Of a DNA stretch of 64,000 bases, positions 34,574-47,667 are shown piece after piece. Each line of letters opens with the position of its first letter. Positions within the stretch are counted from its first letter, which is position 1. Origin of the DNA: Meloidogyne chitwoodi (Eukaryota; Nematoda; Chromadorea; Rhabditida; Meloidogynidae); contig JACZZP010000010.1 of the NCBI GenBank assembly GCA_015183035.1, positions 1,674,001 to 1,738,000 of the forward strand. Direction: 5' to 3'. The position numbers and the translations under genes are program-made. The notes under the pieces are model-generated. The model had not been told where the DNA came from, searched no databases, and was given only the letters and a program-made list of their open reading frames with translations.

Positions 34574-36074
34574 TCATTTTCCTGACTTCTTTCGTTGCTT
34601 GATTTTCTCTCGGCAATTCTTGTTGTCGTCATCTCTTTCAGGGCTTTTAGAACTTCCTCGTTGCCTTCCACAAAGATCAGGAACATTTTTCTGAAGCCAT
34701 GTTTTTACCTTCACCATTTCACATCTGATTTTTGGATTTTTATTCCAAACACAATTATTGACAAAGTCGCATAACAACTCAGGAGTATCTTCACGAAAAT
34801 TGAGACGTTGACCTTCAATAATCTTAATTTAAAAATTTATTTCGAGTTTTAAGATAAAAATTAACCTTTTTAGCAGCTAGATTTAGATCCAATAATTCAT
34901 TGTATGGCTCCATACCATCTTCGAAAATCTCCCAGCAGAGTACACCAAAAGCCCAAACATCCGACTTCTTGGTAAAGGCCCTCTCTATCAATGCATCTGG
35001 CGGCATATATTTGATTGGAACATTCTGTCCCTGTCTAACTCTAACTTCCATTACATTCTTCTTAAGTTCCCTGGCAAGGCCGAAATCGGCTATTTTGACC
35101 TTTAAAAAAGTTAATAATTAAAGTTTAGTTATAACCAACCTCATTCCGACTGAATAAACAGTTTCTAGCAGCGATATCGCAGTGGACTACATTCCGCTCA
35201 TGCACATAATTCAATCCAGCAGCAGCTCCAAGACACATATAGAGTTTGCTCTCTATACCCTTCTTTGTTGCCTAAGATGATCCTTTAGAGAACCCTGTGT
35301 CGCCAAATCCATGACTATCATCAGCGGTTCTTGTCCAACAGCTACGCCTGTGAATAAAATGATAAAATATTATTTAATTAAACAATAATTAAGGACTCAC
35401 CATAGCAAAAGATGACATTTGGATGCCTGCATCGCCGCATGACTCGCGCTTCGTTCATGAACTCCTTGATTTTGTCATTTAAACATCTTGAATCCACAGC
35501 TTCTTTTATTGCAACATTTTTTATTTTCCCGTCGGCGCAGGTGAGCATGCCGGTTCTTACGACTCCAAATGCTCCACTCCCCAGCTCCTCTCCCTTCTTG
35601 ATGGCGGAGTGGGAGAGCTCCCATTCATGCCTTCCAATTGGGCGCTTGAGCAGAACGTTTCTGACCTAAAAAGAAACCTTTCGATTAAAAAGGGTCTTTC
35701 TCCCACCGTGCATATAGGCGTGCTTGTTCTCAAATGTGCATCTACGAACTTCTGAATTGTACCGAAGCCTTTTTCCTTTTTGAAGTCTATTGCGATGAGT
35801 CCATTATGCATCCTGAAGATATAGTGCCGCGCCACTCCTTCAAAGACGGTAGACAGAACAAATGATCGAGCATCCCCAGAAAATTCCATACTCATACGAA
35901 TGATGAAGTCCCCTTCCTTCTTCAGCATTGCGACGGCATCCTCTTTTGGCAACTGAATGAAAATTGGAAAATTTATTTTTAGAAGTTGAAAACCTTAAAA
36001 AAAGAAAAACTAACAAGTCCATGATAGTACGGTAGCCGACACAGAGCATCGTTCAACATCGGAGACCAAAGCAT
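34574..36074 (-). pseudogene. Fer/Fes-type SH2-tyrosine kinase, frameshifted
   Basis: On the minus strand an SH2 domain (LPYYHGLLPKEDAVAMLKKE, GDFIIRMS, HYIFRMHNG, then IQKFVDAHL) is followed by a tyrosine kinase domain: ELGSGAFGVVRTG (Gly loop), NVAIKEAV (ATP Lys), FMNEARVMRRCRHPNVIF (alphaC Glu), GQEPLMIVMDLATQGSLKDH, a catalytic loop VVHCDIAARNCL, VKIADFGLAREL, IKYMPPDALIERAFTKKSDV and WAFGVLCWEIFEDG. This is the small SH2-TK class greatly expanded in nematodes. Two defects are visible. At about 35254-35260 the frame reads AGA AGG GTA TAG; the 4.5-kb fragment has AGG GGA ATG GAG here, so one base is missing and a stop follows. The HRD motif is HCD. The start is taken as the ATG at 36072-36074 (or 36057-36059); the stop is at 34574-34576. 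Exons are distinctly GC-richer than neighbouring genes. Confidence 0.8.
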
Positions 36075-36469
36075 AATTCGCGTGTTAATAAAATTAGATG
36101 AAATATCAAAATAACTCCTAAATAAAAAATAAGAAATAAAATATGCAGTCTAAAAATATGAAAGTTAAAAAGTTCGGAAGGTTAAATAAATATTTATGAA
36201 TTTATTAAATAAACTTTCAAAAAATAGAAATTTTGATGTTTTTAAATAGTAATGTTTTTACTTTTAACATTTTATATAAAAATTTCAAAGTGGAAAAAAT
36301 GAGTGAATGTTTAAAATACCTACGTTACAAAAAACATAATGCCAAAATTCCATAAAAGTCTGAAAACAGAGATGCGTAGAAATGATGAGGGCTCACTAAA
36401 ATACAACATTTTAAATTTTTAATTATTAAAATGCGTATTTTTTCAGATAAAATTGATTTCATTATATAA
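36075..36469. other. Intergenic (divergent kinase / CHMP3)
   Basis: AT-rich. A 'ttttttcag' acceptor-like site lies about 25 nt before the CHMP3 start. Nothing else is visible. Confidence 0.4.
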
Positions 36470-37335
36470 ATGGGTTTGTTTGGAAGAGTTAAGGTTGACC
36501 CTAAAGAGCAAGTATTTATTTCTTTAAAACTATTAGCATTTTGAATTATTATTGTAGGTTCGCGTTTTGCAAAGGAAGCTTCGACTTGAAATTTCTCATC
36601 TAAATCGTCAAATTAATTCAATTATAAGAGAGGAAGAAAAAGTAAAATTATTGTCAAAATTTGTTTCTATTTTTTAAATTAAAATTTAGGTTAAAAGAGA
36701 AATTAAAGCAGCAGCTAAAAAGGGGGATAGAGATGTTTGTGTTATTTTGGCCAAATCAATTGTTCATTCTAAAAAGGTTTTTTTACAGGATTTTTTTGAA
36801 ATATAATTCTAATATTTATTTTTAAGTCTATCGCCAAACTTCATGCAACATCTGCTCAAATCAATTCAATTATTATGAATATGGATCATCAAATGGCAAC
36901 AATAAGGATGGCTGGTACTTTGAAGCAATCAACTGAAGTAATGCGAGTTATGCAACAATTGGTTAAGGTTTGAACATTTTTCAACTTACTATAATAAATT
37001 TATAAAATATTAGGATTTTTTAAAACATCTTTAACTTATTTTTTAAATTTTATGTGCCCGAAGTAATGCAAATAATGCGAGAAATGGCCAAAGAAATGAC
37101 AAAAATGGGTCTAATTGAAGAAATTATTGAGGAAACAATGGAATCATTTGAACCAGAAAATATGGAAGAATTAGCACAGGAAGAGGTTGATAAAGTTCTT
37201 TGGGAAGTTACTGCTGGAGAACTTGGTAAAGCACCAGCTGCTATTTCTGATAATTTGGAACAACAAAAAGAAGAAAGGGAAATGGCTATTGCTACTGCTG
37301 ATGAATTTATTTCATCCCAAGCTTCTCATACGTAG
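36470..37335 (+). CDS. CHMP3: Charged multivesicular body protein 3 (VPS24, ESCRT-III)
   Basis: CHMP3/Vps24 is an ESCRT-III subunit that caps CHMP4 filaments during multivesicular body formation and other membrane scission. The ATG at 36470 gives MGLFGRVKVDPKEQ. The basic helical hairpin reads LRLEISHLNRQINSIIREEE, KVKREIKAAAKKGDRDVCVI and LAKSIVHSKKSIAKLHATSA. The acidic second half contains VMRVMQQLVKVPEVMQIMRE, MAKEMTKMGLIEEIIEETME and VLWEVTAGELGKAP. 'AAKKGDRDVC', 'KMGLIEE' and 'TAGELGKAP' separate CHMP3 from its close relative CHMP2. About 210 residues. The C-terminus (TADEFISSQASHT) lacks an obvious strong MIM1 helix. The next gene starts 349 bp downstream on the same strand. Confidence 0.93.
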
Positions 37336-37684
37336 AAAATTTAATAAGAAAAAGAATTGTAATATTATTTTTTGACTTCATTTTTTAAGGTTTTTGATTT
37401 GTTTATTAATTATGTATAAATTTTTATTCCATTTAGTTCTTGAATGTTAACAATTTTATTTTGTTTTATATTTGAATTTTTTATTTTATTAGTTTAATTT
37501 TTCGAAAATCATCAATGTGGTTGTATCATTCATTAATTAGGTGGTTGTATAGTTTTTAGTTTATAAAATTCTTTTTCTCTGAATTCAATTTTATTTTTTA
37601 GATTTCATATTATTAATTTTTCAAGATTAAATTTATTTTTTTATTTTAGTTATTTAAATTTGTCTACTTTATTTTCAAAAAAAA
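37336..37684. other. Intergenic, T-rich
   Basis: This is the CHMP3 3' UTR and the leader of the next gene. It is T-rich, with no distinct feature. Confidence 0.45.
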
Positions 37685-38796
37685 ATGACCGAGAATCAGC
37701 CTTCATTTTTTTATGGTGTTGCCTATGGATATAATCGCGGAGTGTTTCCAACGTATAAGGTTAAATGATTTAAAATTTAAGGATCTACTTTATAAATAAT
37801 TTATTTTTTCTATATAGGAAGCTAAGGCTGCAATGAAGGGCTTTCCTCAAGGAGTCTACAAAAAATTTAAAACTCGTCAAGAAGCTGAGGCCTTTGTTGA
37901 AAAATCACGTCCTACATCGACTTTGTGTAATTTTATAATTAAAATGTTTTTAAAATTTAATGAAATTTAGTTGATGCTAAAGAGACAGATACTGATGACA
38001 AATTCTACGCTGTAGCTCGTGGTCGTGTAATTGGAATATTTAAGGATCTCGAAACTGTCAAGAAAAATGTGATTTTTTATATATTCTAATATATTAAAGT
38101 TAAGGAGAAACTTTGAGCTTTATTTTTTTTCGTTTATTATATTTTTATTTTGTTTACAGACTCAAGGATTTCCAAAGTCTATGCACAGAAAATTTACTAA
38201 TTTTGCTGAAGCAAAGCGTTTTTTTGATAAATTTGCAGAGGGAAAATGTTATTTATATTTTTTAAAATTAAATGTTAAATTAATTTTTTAGTTGATGAAA
38301 CAAAATCTCCTCGTAGAAAGAGAACGCATGAAGAAACAAGTGAAGATGGAAATACTGATGGGACAACTACCGCCAAAGCTGTTGGTATGTTAATTTAATT
38401 TATTCTGTTTATTTTAAATTATCTTTTTAATATTTTTTTTTAGCACGTAAACGCACATCAGGTAAAGTTGGAGATACTGATGAATCAGAGGGTGGAGAAT
38501 TGGATACTACTCAAATATTAAATGAAACAACTGAGGACGAGGAAGGTGAGGCTGCTGATCATGAAGAAGAAAAGGAAACGAATGAAAGTAATAAAAAAGT
38601 GGAAGACAATAAAGAAGGAGAAGATGAGAAGAAGGAAATTGATATGGAAGAAGAAAAGTCTGAAGTTATTATGGATAAGGGAAAGGTTTTTTATGAAAAT
38701 TAAATTTAAGAAATTAATTAAAAAATTAAGGAACAAAAGGAAGAAGATATTAGCATTGATGAGCATCAACAGAAACTTGGTGCAATTGAAGAGTAA
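37685..38796 (+). CDS. Tandem RNase H1-type hybrid-binding domain protein without RNase H domain
   Basis: The ATG at 37685 starts a protein of about 270 residues. Residues about 8-56 (FFYGVAYGYNRGVFPTYKEA, KAAMKGFPQGVYKKFKTRQE) and a second unit (KFYAVARGRVIGIFKDLETV, NTQGFPKSMHRKFTNFAEAK) are both caulimovirus-viroplasmin/RNase H1 N-terminal domains: 'FYAVxxGRxxGIF..W', 'FP...(K)KF', 'EA..F'. In RNase H1 this small domain binds RNA:DNA hybrids and dsRNA. Here the two copies are followed by KSPRRKRTHEE and a long acidic Glu/Lys/Asp tail (about 38480-38690), with the stop at 38794-38796. No RNase H catalytic D-E-D-D block follows. A nucleic-acid-binding, non-catalytic role is inferred. Confidence 0.85.
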
Positions 38797-39384
38797 TGAG
38801 AGGTTTATTTAATTTGAGAATATTAATTGTCAGTTTATTGATTAATTTTATCTCCACTTTTATGAAGGATATGTAGACAGAGAAGATATTTTGGTGATTA
38901 ATAATTTAAAATAATTATTTTTTAATTTGTTTTTTGCTCTGTCTACTTATCTTTTAATTTATGTTTTACACCAGTTAGTATATTATTTTTTTTTTTGGTG
39001 CAAATAATTACCAACAATATATGGAATATAATGAGAAAATAGTCATTTAAATTTTTATACTTAAAATATTTTTAGCTATTTTTAATCATGAATTATAATT
39101 AAAAAGATTTATTTTTAATTTAAATGACCTTCTCAATTTTCTTTCATTTTACTCATTTTATTGTCCCAATTTCCCACTCTCTCTATTCAATTTTATCATT
39201 TGCCAAATATAAGTAAAATAACTGATTCTACAGCCACATTTTATCAGTTTTATTGAGTAGTCCTTTTATTTAATAAAAAATGTTTTAAATATTTTTTTGT
39301 TATATGTACTCTAAGTATTTTTGGAAAAATACTTTTGATTTTTTTATATTATTTTCTAATAATATTTTTGTATTTTTTCAAAAT
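38797..39384. other. Intergenic
   Basis: The 3' UTR contains a short complementary pair (tagacagag near 38876 and ctctgtcta near 38938) that could form a stem. The frame at about 39304-39384 upstream of the aldolase ATG is low-complexity and probably leader sequence. Confidence 0.45.
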
Positions 39385-40575
39385 ATGCTTTTAACTTGGA
39401 AGGATTTTGCTAATTTTTTGAGTATAATAGATGATACTAATATTTATAAAATATGTCAAATTCCAGAAAAGCTGAAGGAAGATGTAATTTCAGAGTCAAA
39501 AAATTTTTCTAAAAAGGTTAGTTAAAAGAATTTTTGTGAAGGCTAACAATAAGCTTGAATTTTTATTAATTTTTTTTTGATAATCTTGGATTTAATATTT
39601 TTGTAGTTTTAATTTAAGCGTTCAATTATTGAGCAAATAATAAAATTTATTGATTTGACTACATTATTGGGAGATGATACAAAATCTAGAATTGATAATC
39701 TAGTTAATTCAGCAATTAATCCAATTAAAGACGTAAAATATTTAAAAATATTTTTTTGTTTAATTTTTATTTTCAATTATTACAGAATTCGCAAATAAAA
39801 TGTGCTTCAGTTTGTGTATATCCAGCAAGAATTTTGGATGCATGCAATGCTATTAAATCAAATGGGAGTTCAATGAATGTTGCAAGTGGTTAGTAAATAT
39901 TATTTTTGAATTTTTATTTTTTTTTAATTTTAAAGTTGCTTGTGGCTTTCCGTCTGGTCAATATCACATTGAAAGTCGTTTGCTAGAAGTTAAATTAGCT
40001 ATTCGTGATGGAGCAACAGAAATTGATGCTGTAATAAATCGATCTGCTGTTCTTGAATGTAATTGGGAATTATTATTTGAAGAAATTGAAAAAATAAGAA
40101 ATGTTACAAAAGGAGCAAAATTAAAAATAATTTTGTCAGTTGGAGAGCTTGGTACTGATAAGGCAATTTATTTGACTAGTATGTTGGCAATGTATGCTGG
40201 TATGATTTTTCAAAAAAATATATTTTATATAAAATTTTTCTAGGTGCTGATTTTATTAAAACTAGCACAGGAAAAGAGACAGTAAATGCAACATTAGAAT
40301 CTGCGTATATAATGTGTTTGGCAATTGATCATTTTTATAAAAAGACAAATAAACTTATTGGATTTAAGGTTTAAAAAAATGTATTTAAAAATAATAACAT
40401 TTTTATTTAAAAAAAGGCTGCTGGTGGAATTCGTTCTGTTGAACAAGCACTTCAATATATGATTTTGGTTGAAAAAATTCTTGGAAAAGATTATTTGGAT
40501 CCAAAATTTTTTCGTATTGGAGCAAGCATTGGATTATTAGAAAATATTAGAAAAAGATTATATGAGGAAATTTAG
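39385..40575 (+). CDS. DERA: Deoxyribose-phosphate aldolase
   Basis: DERA reversibly cleaves 2-deoxyribose 5-phosphate to glyceraldehyde 3-phosphate and acetaldehyde, in deoxynucleoside catabolism in the cytosol. The ATG at 39385 (MLLTWKDFANF) follows a 'ttttttca' tract; an in-frame upstream ATG at 39304 adds an unlikely Phe-rich stretch. The blocks IKFIDLTTLLGDDTKSRIDN, CASVCVYPARILDACNAI, VACGFPSGQYHIESRLLEVK and AIRDGATEIDAVINRS are diagnostic. The Schiff-base lysine lies in GADFIKTSTGKETVNATLES and the second active-site lysine in IGFKAAGGIRSVEQAL. The protein ends FFRIGASIGLLENIRKRLYE, stop 40573-40575; about 300 residues. All catalytic residues are present. 210 bp separate it from PSF1. 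Confidence 0.95.
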
Positions 40576-40785
40576 TAATTTTTTTTAATTTTTGAAGGTT
40601 TTAATTTTATATTTATTTTTATTATTTATTTTTAAATACATTTTATGTTTTTATTAAAATAATATTTTTTTAGTTTTTTTTAATTTAATGTGTAAGAATT
40701 TGAGTTAAATTATTTTAATATATTTATTTTTGTTTTTATATATTATTTTATATTTTAATATATTTTTTCAAATAATTTTTATATA

Positions 40786-41730
40786 ATGGCTGAAAAAAGA
40801 CAACAAATTGTTAGTGCAGGATTTGAACTTGTTCAAGTATTTTTTAATTATTATTTTTTAATTGAAATAAAAAGTTTAATATTTTAGTCATTACATGACA
40901 ATCCAGATGTTTTACCTACATACAATAAGGAATTGGTTGATAAATGTGCCAAACAAATTGGTGATCTTTATAATGAAAATATTCGTTCTTTAATGAAGTA
41001 ATTTTATTAGAATAATAATAATTATTAATTTAAATTAGTTTAAAGTCAAAGGCAGATGACGATTCAAACAAGGAAAATGAGAATCAAGTTTTTCAATTAG
41101 TTCGTATTAGACAAGTGGCCATTGATCAAATTAAACGATGTGGTTAGTTTTTTGAAATAAATAGTAATATTTTTTAGAAGTAACTGGTCTTATATTATTA
41201 CTAGTTCTTTATTTTTTTTTAATTATTTTAAAAGTTTAATTATTTCCAAAAAGGCTGTGCTTATATAAATGAACGAATGAAAAGAATTAAAAATATGAGA
41301 TGGAAATATGGAGGCCAAATACCTGAAAAAATTAAAATAAACATGTCAGAACATGAACAAAAATGGCTTAAAAATTATAATGAAATTACTTTTGAATTTC
41401 AAAATGAATTTGGAAACGAAGACGAAGAAAATGAAGAAATTAATGGAGGAAATGGTATTATTATTTATTTATTTTATTTAAATTTTCAGCTGTTAATTTG
41501 TTTAATTATGTTGATCCTCCTGATAAATTAATGGTTTAAATTTTATTTAAATAAAAATATTTATTATTTAGGTTAAAGTTAGAGCTCTTAAAGATAGCGG
41601 TCAATTTGAGACAATTGATGGTATTACTGTTGTTTTATCAAAAGGAGCAGTTCATTTATTACCTAGACAAGATTGTGAAAATTTAGTGAGGAAAGGTATT
41701 CTTGAATATATTAATCAAATAAATGATTAA
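40786..41730 (+). CDS. GINS1: GINS complex subunit 1 (PSF1)
   Basis: PSF1 is a subunit of the GINS tetramer, which joins MCM2-7 and CDC45 in the replicative CMG helicase. The ATG at 40786 gives [20 protein letters not shown], then [12 protein letters not shown]. The exon at about 41255 carries the most conserved part, [20 protein letters not shown], which corresponds to 'AYLYDRLLRIRALRWEYG' in human PSF1, followed by [11 protein letters not shown]. After an acidic loop ([11 protein letters not shown]) the small B-domain reads [20 protein letters not shown], then [20 protein letters not shown] and KGILEYINQ. The stop is at 41728-41730. About 225 residues, slightly longer than the human protein (196). 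Confidence 0.92.
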
Positions 41731-43119
41731 TTTAATTTTTTTGTAAAAATATTTAATTTATTTTTAATATTCTCATAAATATGAATTTTATTTGTTTTAA
41801 GATATCACAGAATATTCTGGCTATTTATTAAGAAATAAAGTTTTAAATATATACTTTTATATCTAGAAAATTAAAAAAAGTTTTTTTTTGTTACATGACT
41901 CTTATTTTATTTTTTTATGAGAACATGAATGACAAATGCTTCTTTTTTCTAAAAGAAAAAAAATCGTTTGAGGTTATATTCTCTTTCTATTTATGTGTGT
42001 TCACTAAACATTCTTAATATAACGTCAATTTCATCAATAAAAATAAAATTACACAGACATACTCTCCAATCATTCACCAGCAATAAAGTTAAGGAATTAT
42101 TACTTCAATAAAAGAAAGGGTTGTGGTATATTTTAGCGCCAAATCTTTTACTCTGCAATTTCTAAAAATATAAAATTTTAAGCACTTCGACTGATAAAAA
42201 GATTTTTCTTTTACAAATGCTAAACTTTGTTAAAAATGATAGATTTTTTAATTTTTTTAGTTAAAGTACATATGACTTCATATTATAATTTTGTTTCTCT
42301 TATTATCATAAAATTATTTATTTTTTTTCCACACTATAGATATGAATATAATGCAAAAATATTCCACGTTTTGTTTTCTATTTTGACTATTATAAACTTA
42401 CTGACAAAATAGTATTATTTTTATATAAAGTGACAAAATTTATTTAATTAACTCCCCGACGTATAATTTTAATGAGCGAAACTTTAAAACTAAACTTGTG
42501 TTTTTTGCAGGGTGAGGGATGATTCTGAAGTGGCTGACAGTTGTTTTTAGGCATAAATAATATTTATTCTTAACCAATCTGACAGTTACTTCGTTAATTG
42601 AAAGCTCTCGATAAGCATATCATCTTTACCAATTAGTGAAAATAGTACATTCTTTGAACTCTTTTGATTATCATAAAATTATTTGAAAAGGTTTAAAATA
42701 AAAAGAGATACTATGATTCGTAAGACTTTGAATCGTCCTATACCATTTTAAATTAACTCATAAAATGCCAAATAATTAACGCCAAAGAAATAGCGTAGGA
42801 AGCTTAACGTCTTTTTTTCTCTAACATTTTGTTTAAAATTAAAAAATTTTCTGGTTATTCTTTATAAAAATATTGTTTAAATTTTTTGATTAAATTGCAT
42901 AAATTTTAGATCTATCTATTATACACAGCTCTTAGAGCTCGTGGAGAAATATCAAAAAGCTCATAGTCAACGAGCAAGCAAGGCCAGGGCCATTAACAAC
43001 TGAAAACGATACAAAAAGTAAAATATTTTTTATAATTATGATTGGCTAGTTTCTAATCTTTTGAATTTAAACAATAATTAGCAAATTAATTTTCGTTTTT
43101 AAAGGCCCAAAATATCAAA
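41731..43119. other. Intergenic, 1.4 kb
   Basis: No convincing gene was found. The part from 42450 to 42970 is less AT-rich and contains ctgacagtt twice (about 42532 and 42578), but no box C/D or H/ACA structure, tRNA B-box or snRNA Sm site could be defended. A 'tttttaaag' acceptor-like site lies about 15 nt before the next start. Confidence 0.5.
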
Positions 43120-44345
43120 ATGGCCGATAATAAAGAAAACGGCGATAACAACATCACAGCTGAGGTTAAAAAAGAAAAAGAAGTCGTTGATATGGCTAAA
43201 TCTCCGGCAGCAAATGGTCACAAGCAAAAAGAGCCTAAAAAAATTTTGGCCGAACATGTTACTGGAATTGTTAAATGGTTTAATGTTATGAATGGATATG
43301 GCTTTATTTGCCGTGATGATACGAATGAGGTTTTTTCTTAATTACTTTTTTAAGTAATTTAACCTTCTTTTTGTGATGACAATGCTTGATATTTTAAACT
43401 TTAGGATATTTTTGTTCATAACTCGGCTATATCAAAAAACAATCCAGAGAAGGCTCAACGTTCACTTGGCGATGGAGAAAAGGTTTTTAACGTAAAGACT
43501 TTTTTAAGTTTAATAAGTTTAGGTGCTTTTTGATGTAGTTGATGGAACTAAAGGTCCAGAAGCTAATAATGTAACTGGACCAGATGGAGAAAGTGTTGTT
43601 GGGTCAAAATATGCTGCTGGTATTGTTTTTTGATTTTAGCATCTTTTCCAATAGGTTTTTAAATTTAGATTCAACTCAAAATCGCCGATTCTATCCGCGT
43701 CGCAATTTTTATCGTTATCGAAATCGTCCTCGTGGAAATCGTCCCTCTACTGGTGGTGATCTTGCAAATGTTGGAACTACAGAAGGAAAAGAAGCAGCAC
43801 CTGGCGAAGGCGAAAATGCTGTGAATGGTGGTGAAGGAGATGGCGCTCCTCGAAAGGAACAACAAGTTTTTTAATTATTAGAAATTATTTAATAATTTAT
43901 ATAGAAGGGACAAGGAAGAGGAGGAGGTGGTCGTCGTCGTTTCCGTAGAGGTGGAATTCAAGGTGAACAACAAAACGAACAAGGCGGAGGTGGTGGAGGC
44001 CGTAATCGTCGTCGAGCATCTGGAGGTGGTGATGCCGGAAAAAAGCAAATTGCTCAGGAGGGAGAAGGTCAAGGAACTTTTAACAAAGGTAACTCTGCTC
44101 GACCAACTAATGGAGGCGGATTCGGAGGTGGTTGGCGACGACGCCCTGGAGGATTAGGAAGAGGTTTTCTAAATAAATATTAAGGGATTATCCCATCGAT
44201 AAAGGAACAAGAATGGGGTTTTCTCATTTTTTTACAAAAATTGAATCATTTTTATTTCAAATCTAAAAATTCCAAAGGCGCTCCTCCAGCACCAGAAGAA
44301 CAACAGGGAAGCGGTGGTGGCAAGACTGAGCCTGTAGAGGGTTAA
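43120..44345 (+). CDS. Y-box / cold-shock domain RNA-binding protein (CEY-like)
   Basis: Y-box proteins package and stabilise mRNA, especially in the germline. The ATG at 43120 gives an acidic/Lys-rich N-terminus. The cold-shock domain follows: [20 protein letters not shown] (RNP1 region), [20 protein letters not shown] (RNP2) and [20 protein letters not shown]. The basic tail has [20 protein letters not shown], then RGG-type stretches ([14 protein letters not shown] and [16 protein letters not shown]) alternating with acidic Glu/Gly segments, the 'charged zipper' of metazoan Y-box proteins. The last exon joins as AGA G|gtttt...aaag|GC GCT and ends at TAA 44343-44345. About 290 residues. It corresponds to the C. 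elegans cey family; which member cannot be told. Confidence 0.92.
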
Positions 44346-44929
44346 GAAACGAATAAAGCTTGGTAATTGAATAGATTTTTTGAGAAGATCAATGAATTAA
44401 AAACAAAAGCGACAAATAATAATTAAAAACACCAACCACCATCACACCCAATCAGCCAATTTTATTATCGGCAAAAAATATTTGTAACCGTGGTTTAATT
44501 AAGGTGAAAGATTGAAAAATTAATTTTGAAAACAAAAATTTATTCCTGTAGAAAATTAGTTGTAAATTTCAATAGTTAAAAATTATAGTAAAATTTCAAT
44601 CTTTCACTGATATAACTCTTTTTTCAACAATTAAATACCAACCACAATATATACCGTCGAAAATATTTTGATTATATAACATTTAAGGATGGCTTTATTT
44701 TTTTATTCTTTTCCTTCCAATAAATACTCTCATCCTTTTCTCCATCACTTCGTCGCTATTTTTTGTTTTTGTTTAATGGAGAATAAAATAACGAAAAAGA
44801 AATTTATTTTTAAAAGTTTTTTTCATAAAACTGAAGAAACATTCTAGTTTTAAAATAAAAATAACTTTCCAAATTTATCAAAAAACATTTTACGTCATTA
44901 TAATATTATTTTACAAAAAATTTCCTTTT
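44346..44929. other. Intergenic between convergent 3' ends
   Basis: This contains the 3' UTR of the Y-box gene and that of RPT4. Several AATAAA signals are present on both strands and no gene was seen. Confidence 0.5.
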
Positions 44930-46591
<1,662 letters not shown>

Positions 46592-47667
46592 TATTTTGTA
46601 ATTGTTTTTAAATAAATTACTATAAAATCTTTAAAAAAATTTAAAAAGTTAATTTTAATAAATTTAATTATATTGTTAAAGGTTAGACACAAATAAATAA
46701 TTATTTTCTCTACTTCAACTAAATTAATAATAATCAAAAGTCGATGAAAATCGTTTCAAAAAATATTTAAAAAAATAAACGAATTTACACTACAGTATAT
46801 TTTTAAAAGAATTTAAATAATGTTTTTAAAAAATTAAACTAATAATTTGTAATTAAAAATAATTTAATGATTAAATATTTTTATTTAATTTTTTTTAAAT
46901 TTATTAAGATATTTTCCCTTATAAATATATTTATATATTTCTTTATTCTCGTTAAAAATTAAGGCATGTGGTGGTGGTCATCTCAATTAAAGGATCAACA
47001 CTCTTGTTGTTCACAAATCTCTTCACCACTTCTTTTAATAGTTATATTTCTTCCCCACAAAAATATATTTATTTATTTTAATAAATTCTTTTTTTAATTC
47101 TTCCCTTTAATTCTCTTCTCTCTCACTACTAAAAATAATAATAATTATATTATCTTATTAATAATATCCATTCAAAATCAGATTTATCGTTACACTTTTT
47201 TCTTTTACCATCCAAATGCCCAATATATTTATTTTCTTTCGATAAATAATTATATATTAATTTTTTAATTAAATAAATAGATCATTCAATATATATTTTT
47301 TAATTTTTTTTAAGCATAGTGATCATATTAACGGATAAATCTTTTTAAATTTTATTATTTTAAATAATTTAAATATTTTATAAAAATTAATTTTTTATTT
47401 AAATAATTAAAAATTATTAATAAAAGTATCCTAAAATTAAAAAAATATTTTCTTGTACGTCATCTCTAAATATCCTTTTTTTCTTTTAAATCGCTCTCAT
47501 CTTTAATATTATAATTATATTTCCTGTTTTTATTTTTTTCCTTTTTATTTATTAAAATATTTTATTATTTATATTAATAATTCCTTTAATAATATAATCC
47601 TTCCCCAAATAAATTAATTTTTATTTTTATATTTAGATCTCTCTTCTTCTTCTTCTTTTTCCTTTAA
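46592..47667. promoter_or_regulatory. Divergent intergenic region RPT4 / GM2A-like gene
   Basis: About 1.1 kb separates two divergent start codons and must hold both promoters. It is extremely AT-rich; a less AT-rich island at 46970-47060 (catgtggtggtggtcatctc...) is the only candidate for a regulatory element. Confidence 0.4.

Noticed and set aside
42450..42970. Possible non-coding RNA (repeated ctgacagtt, less AT-rich)
   Set aside because: No box C/D, H/ACA, Sm site or tRNA promoter boxes could be defined.
43671..44072. Minus-strand open frames opposite the Y-box gene
   Set aside because: Shadows of the Arg/Gly-rich coding exons; the plus strand has the cold-shock domain and correct splices.
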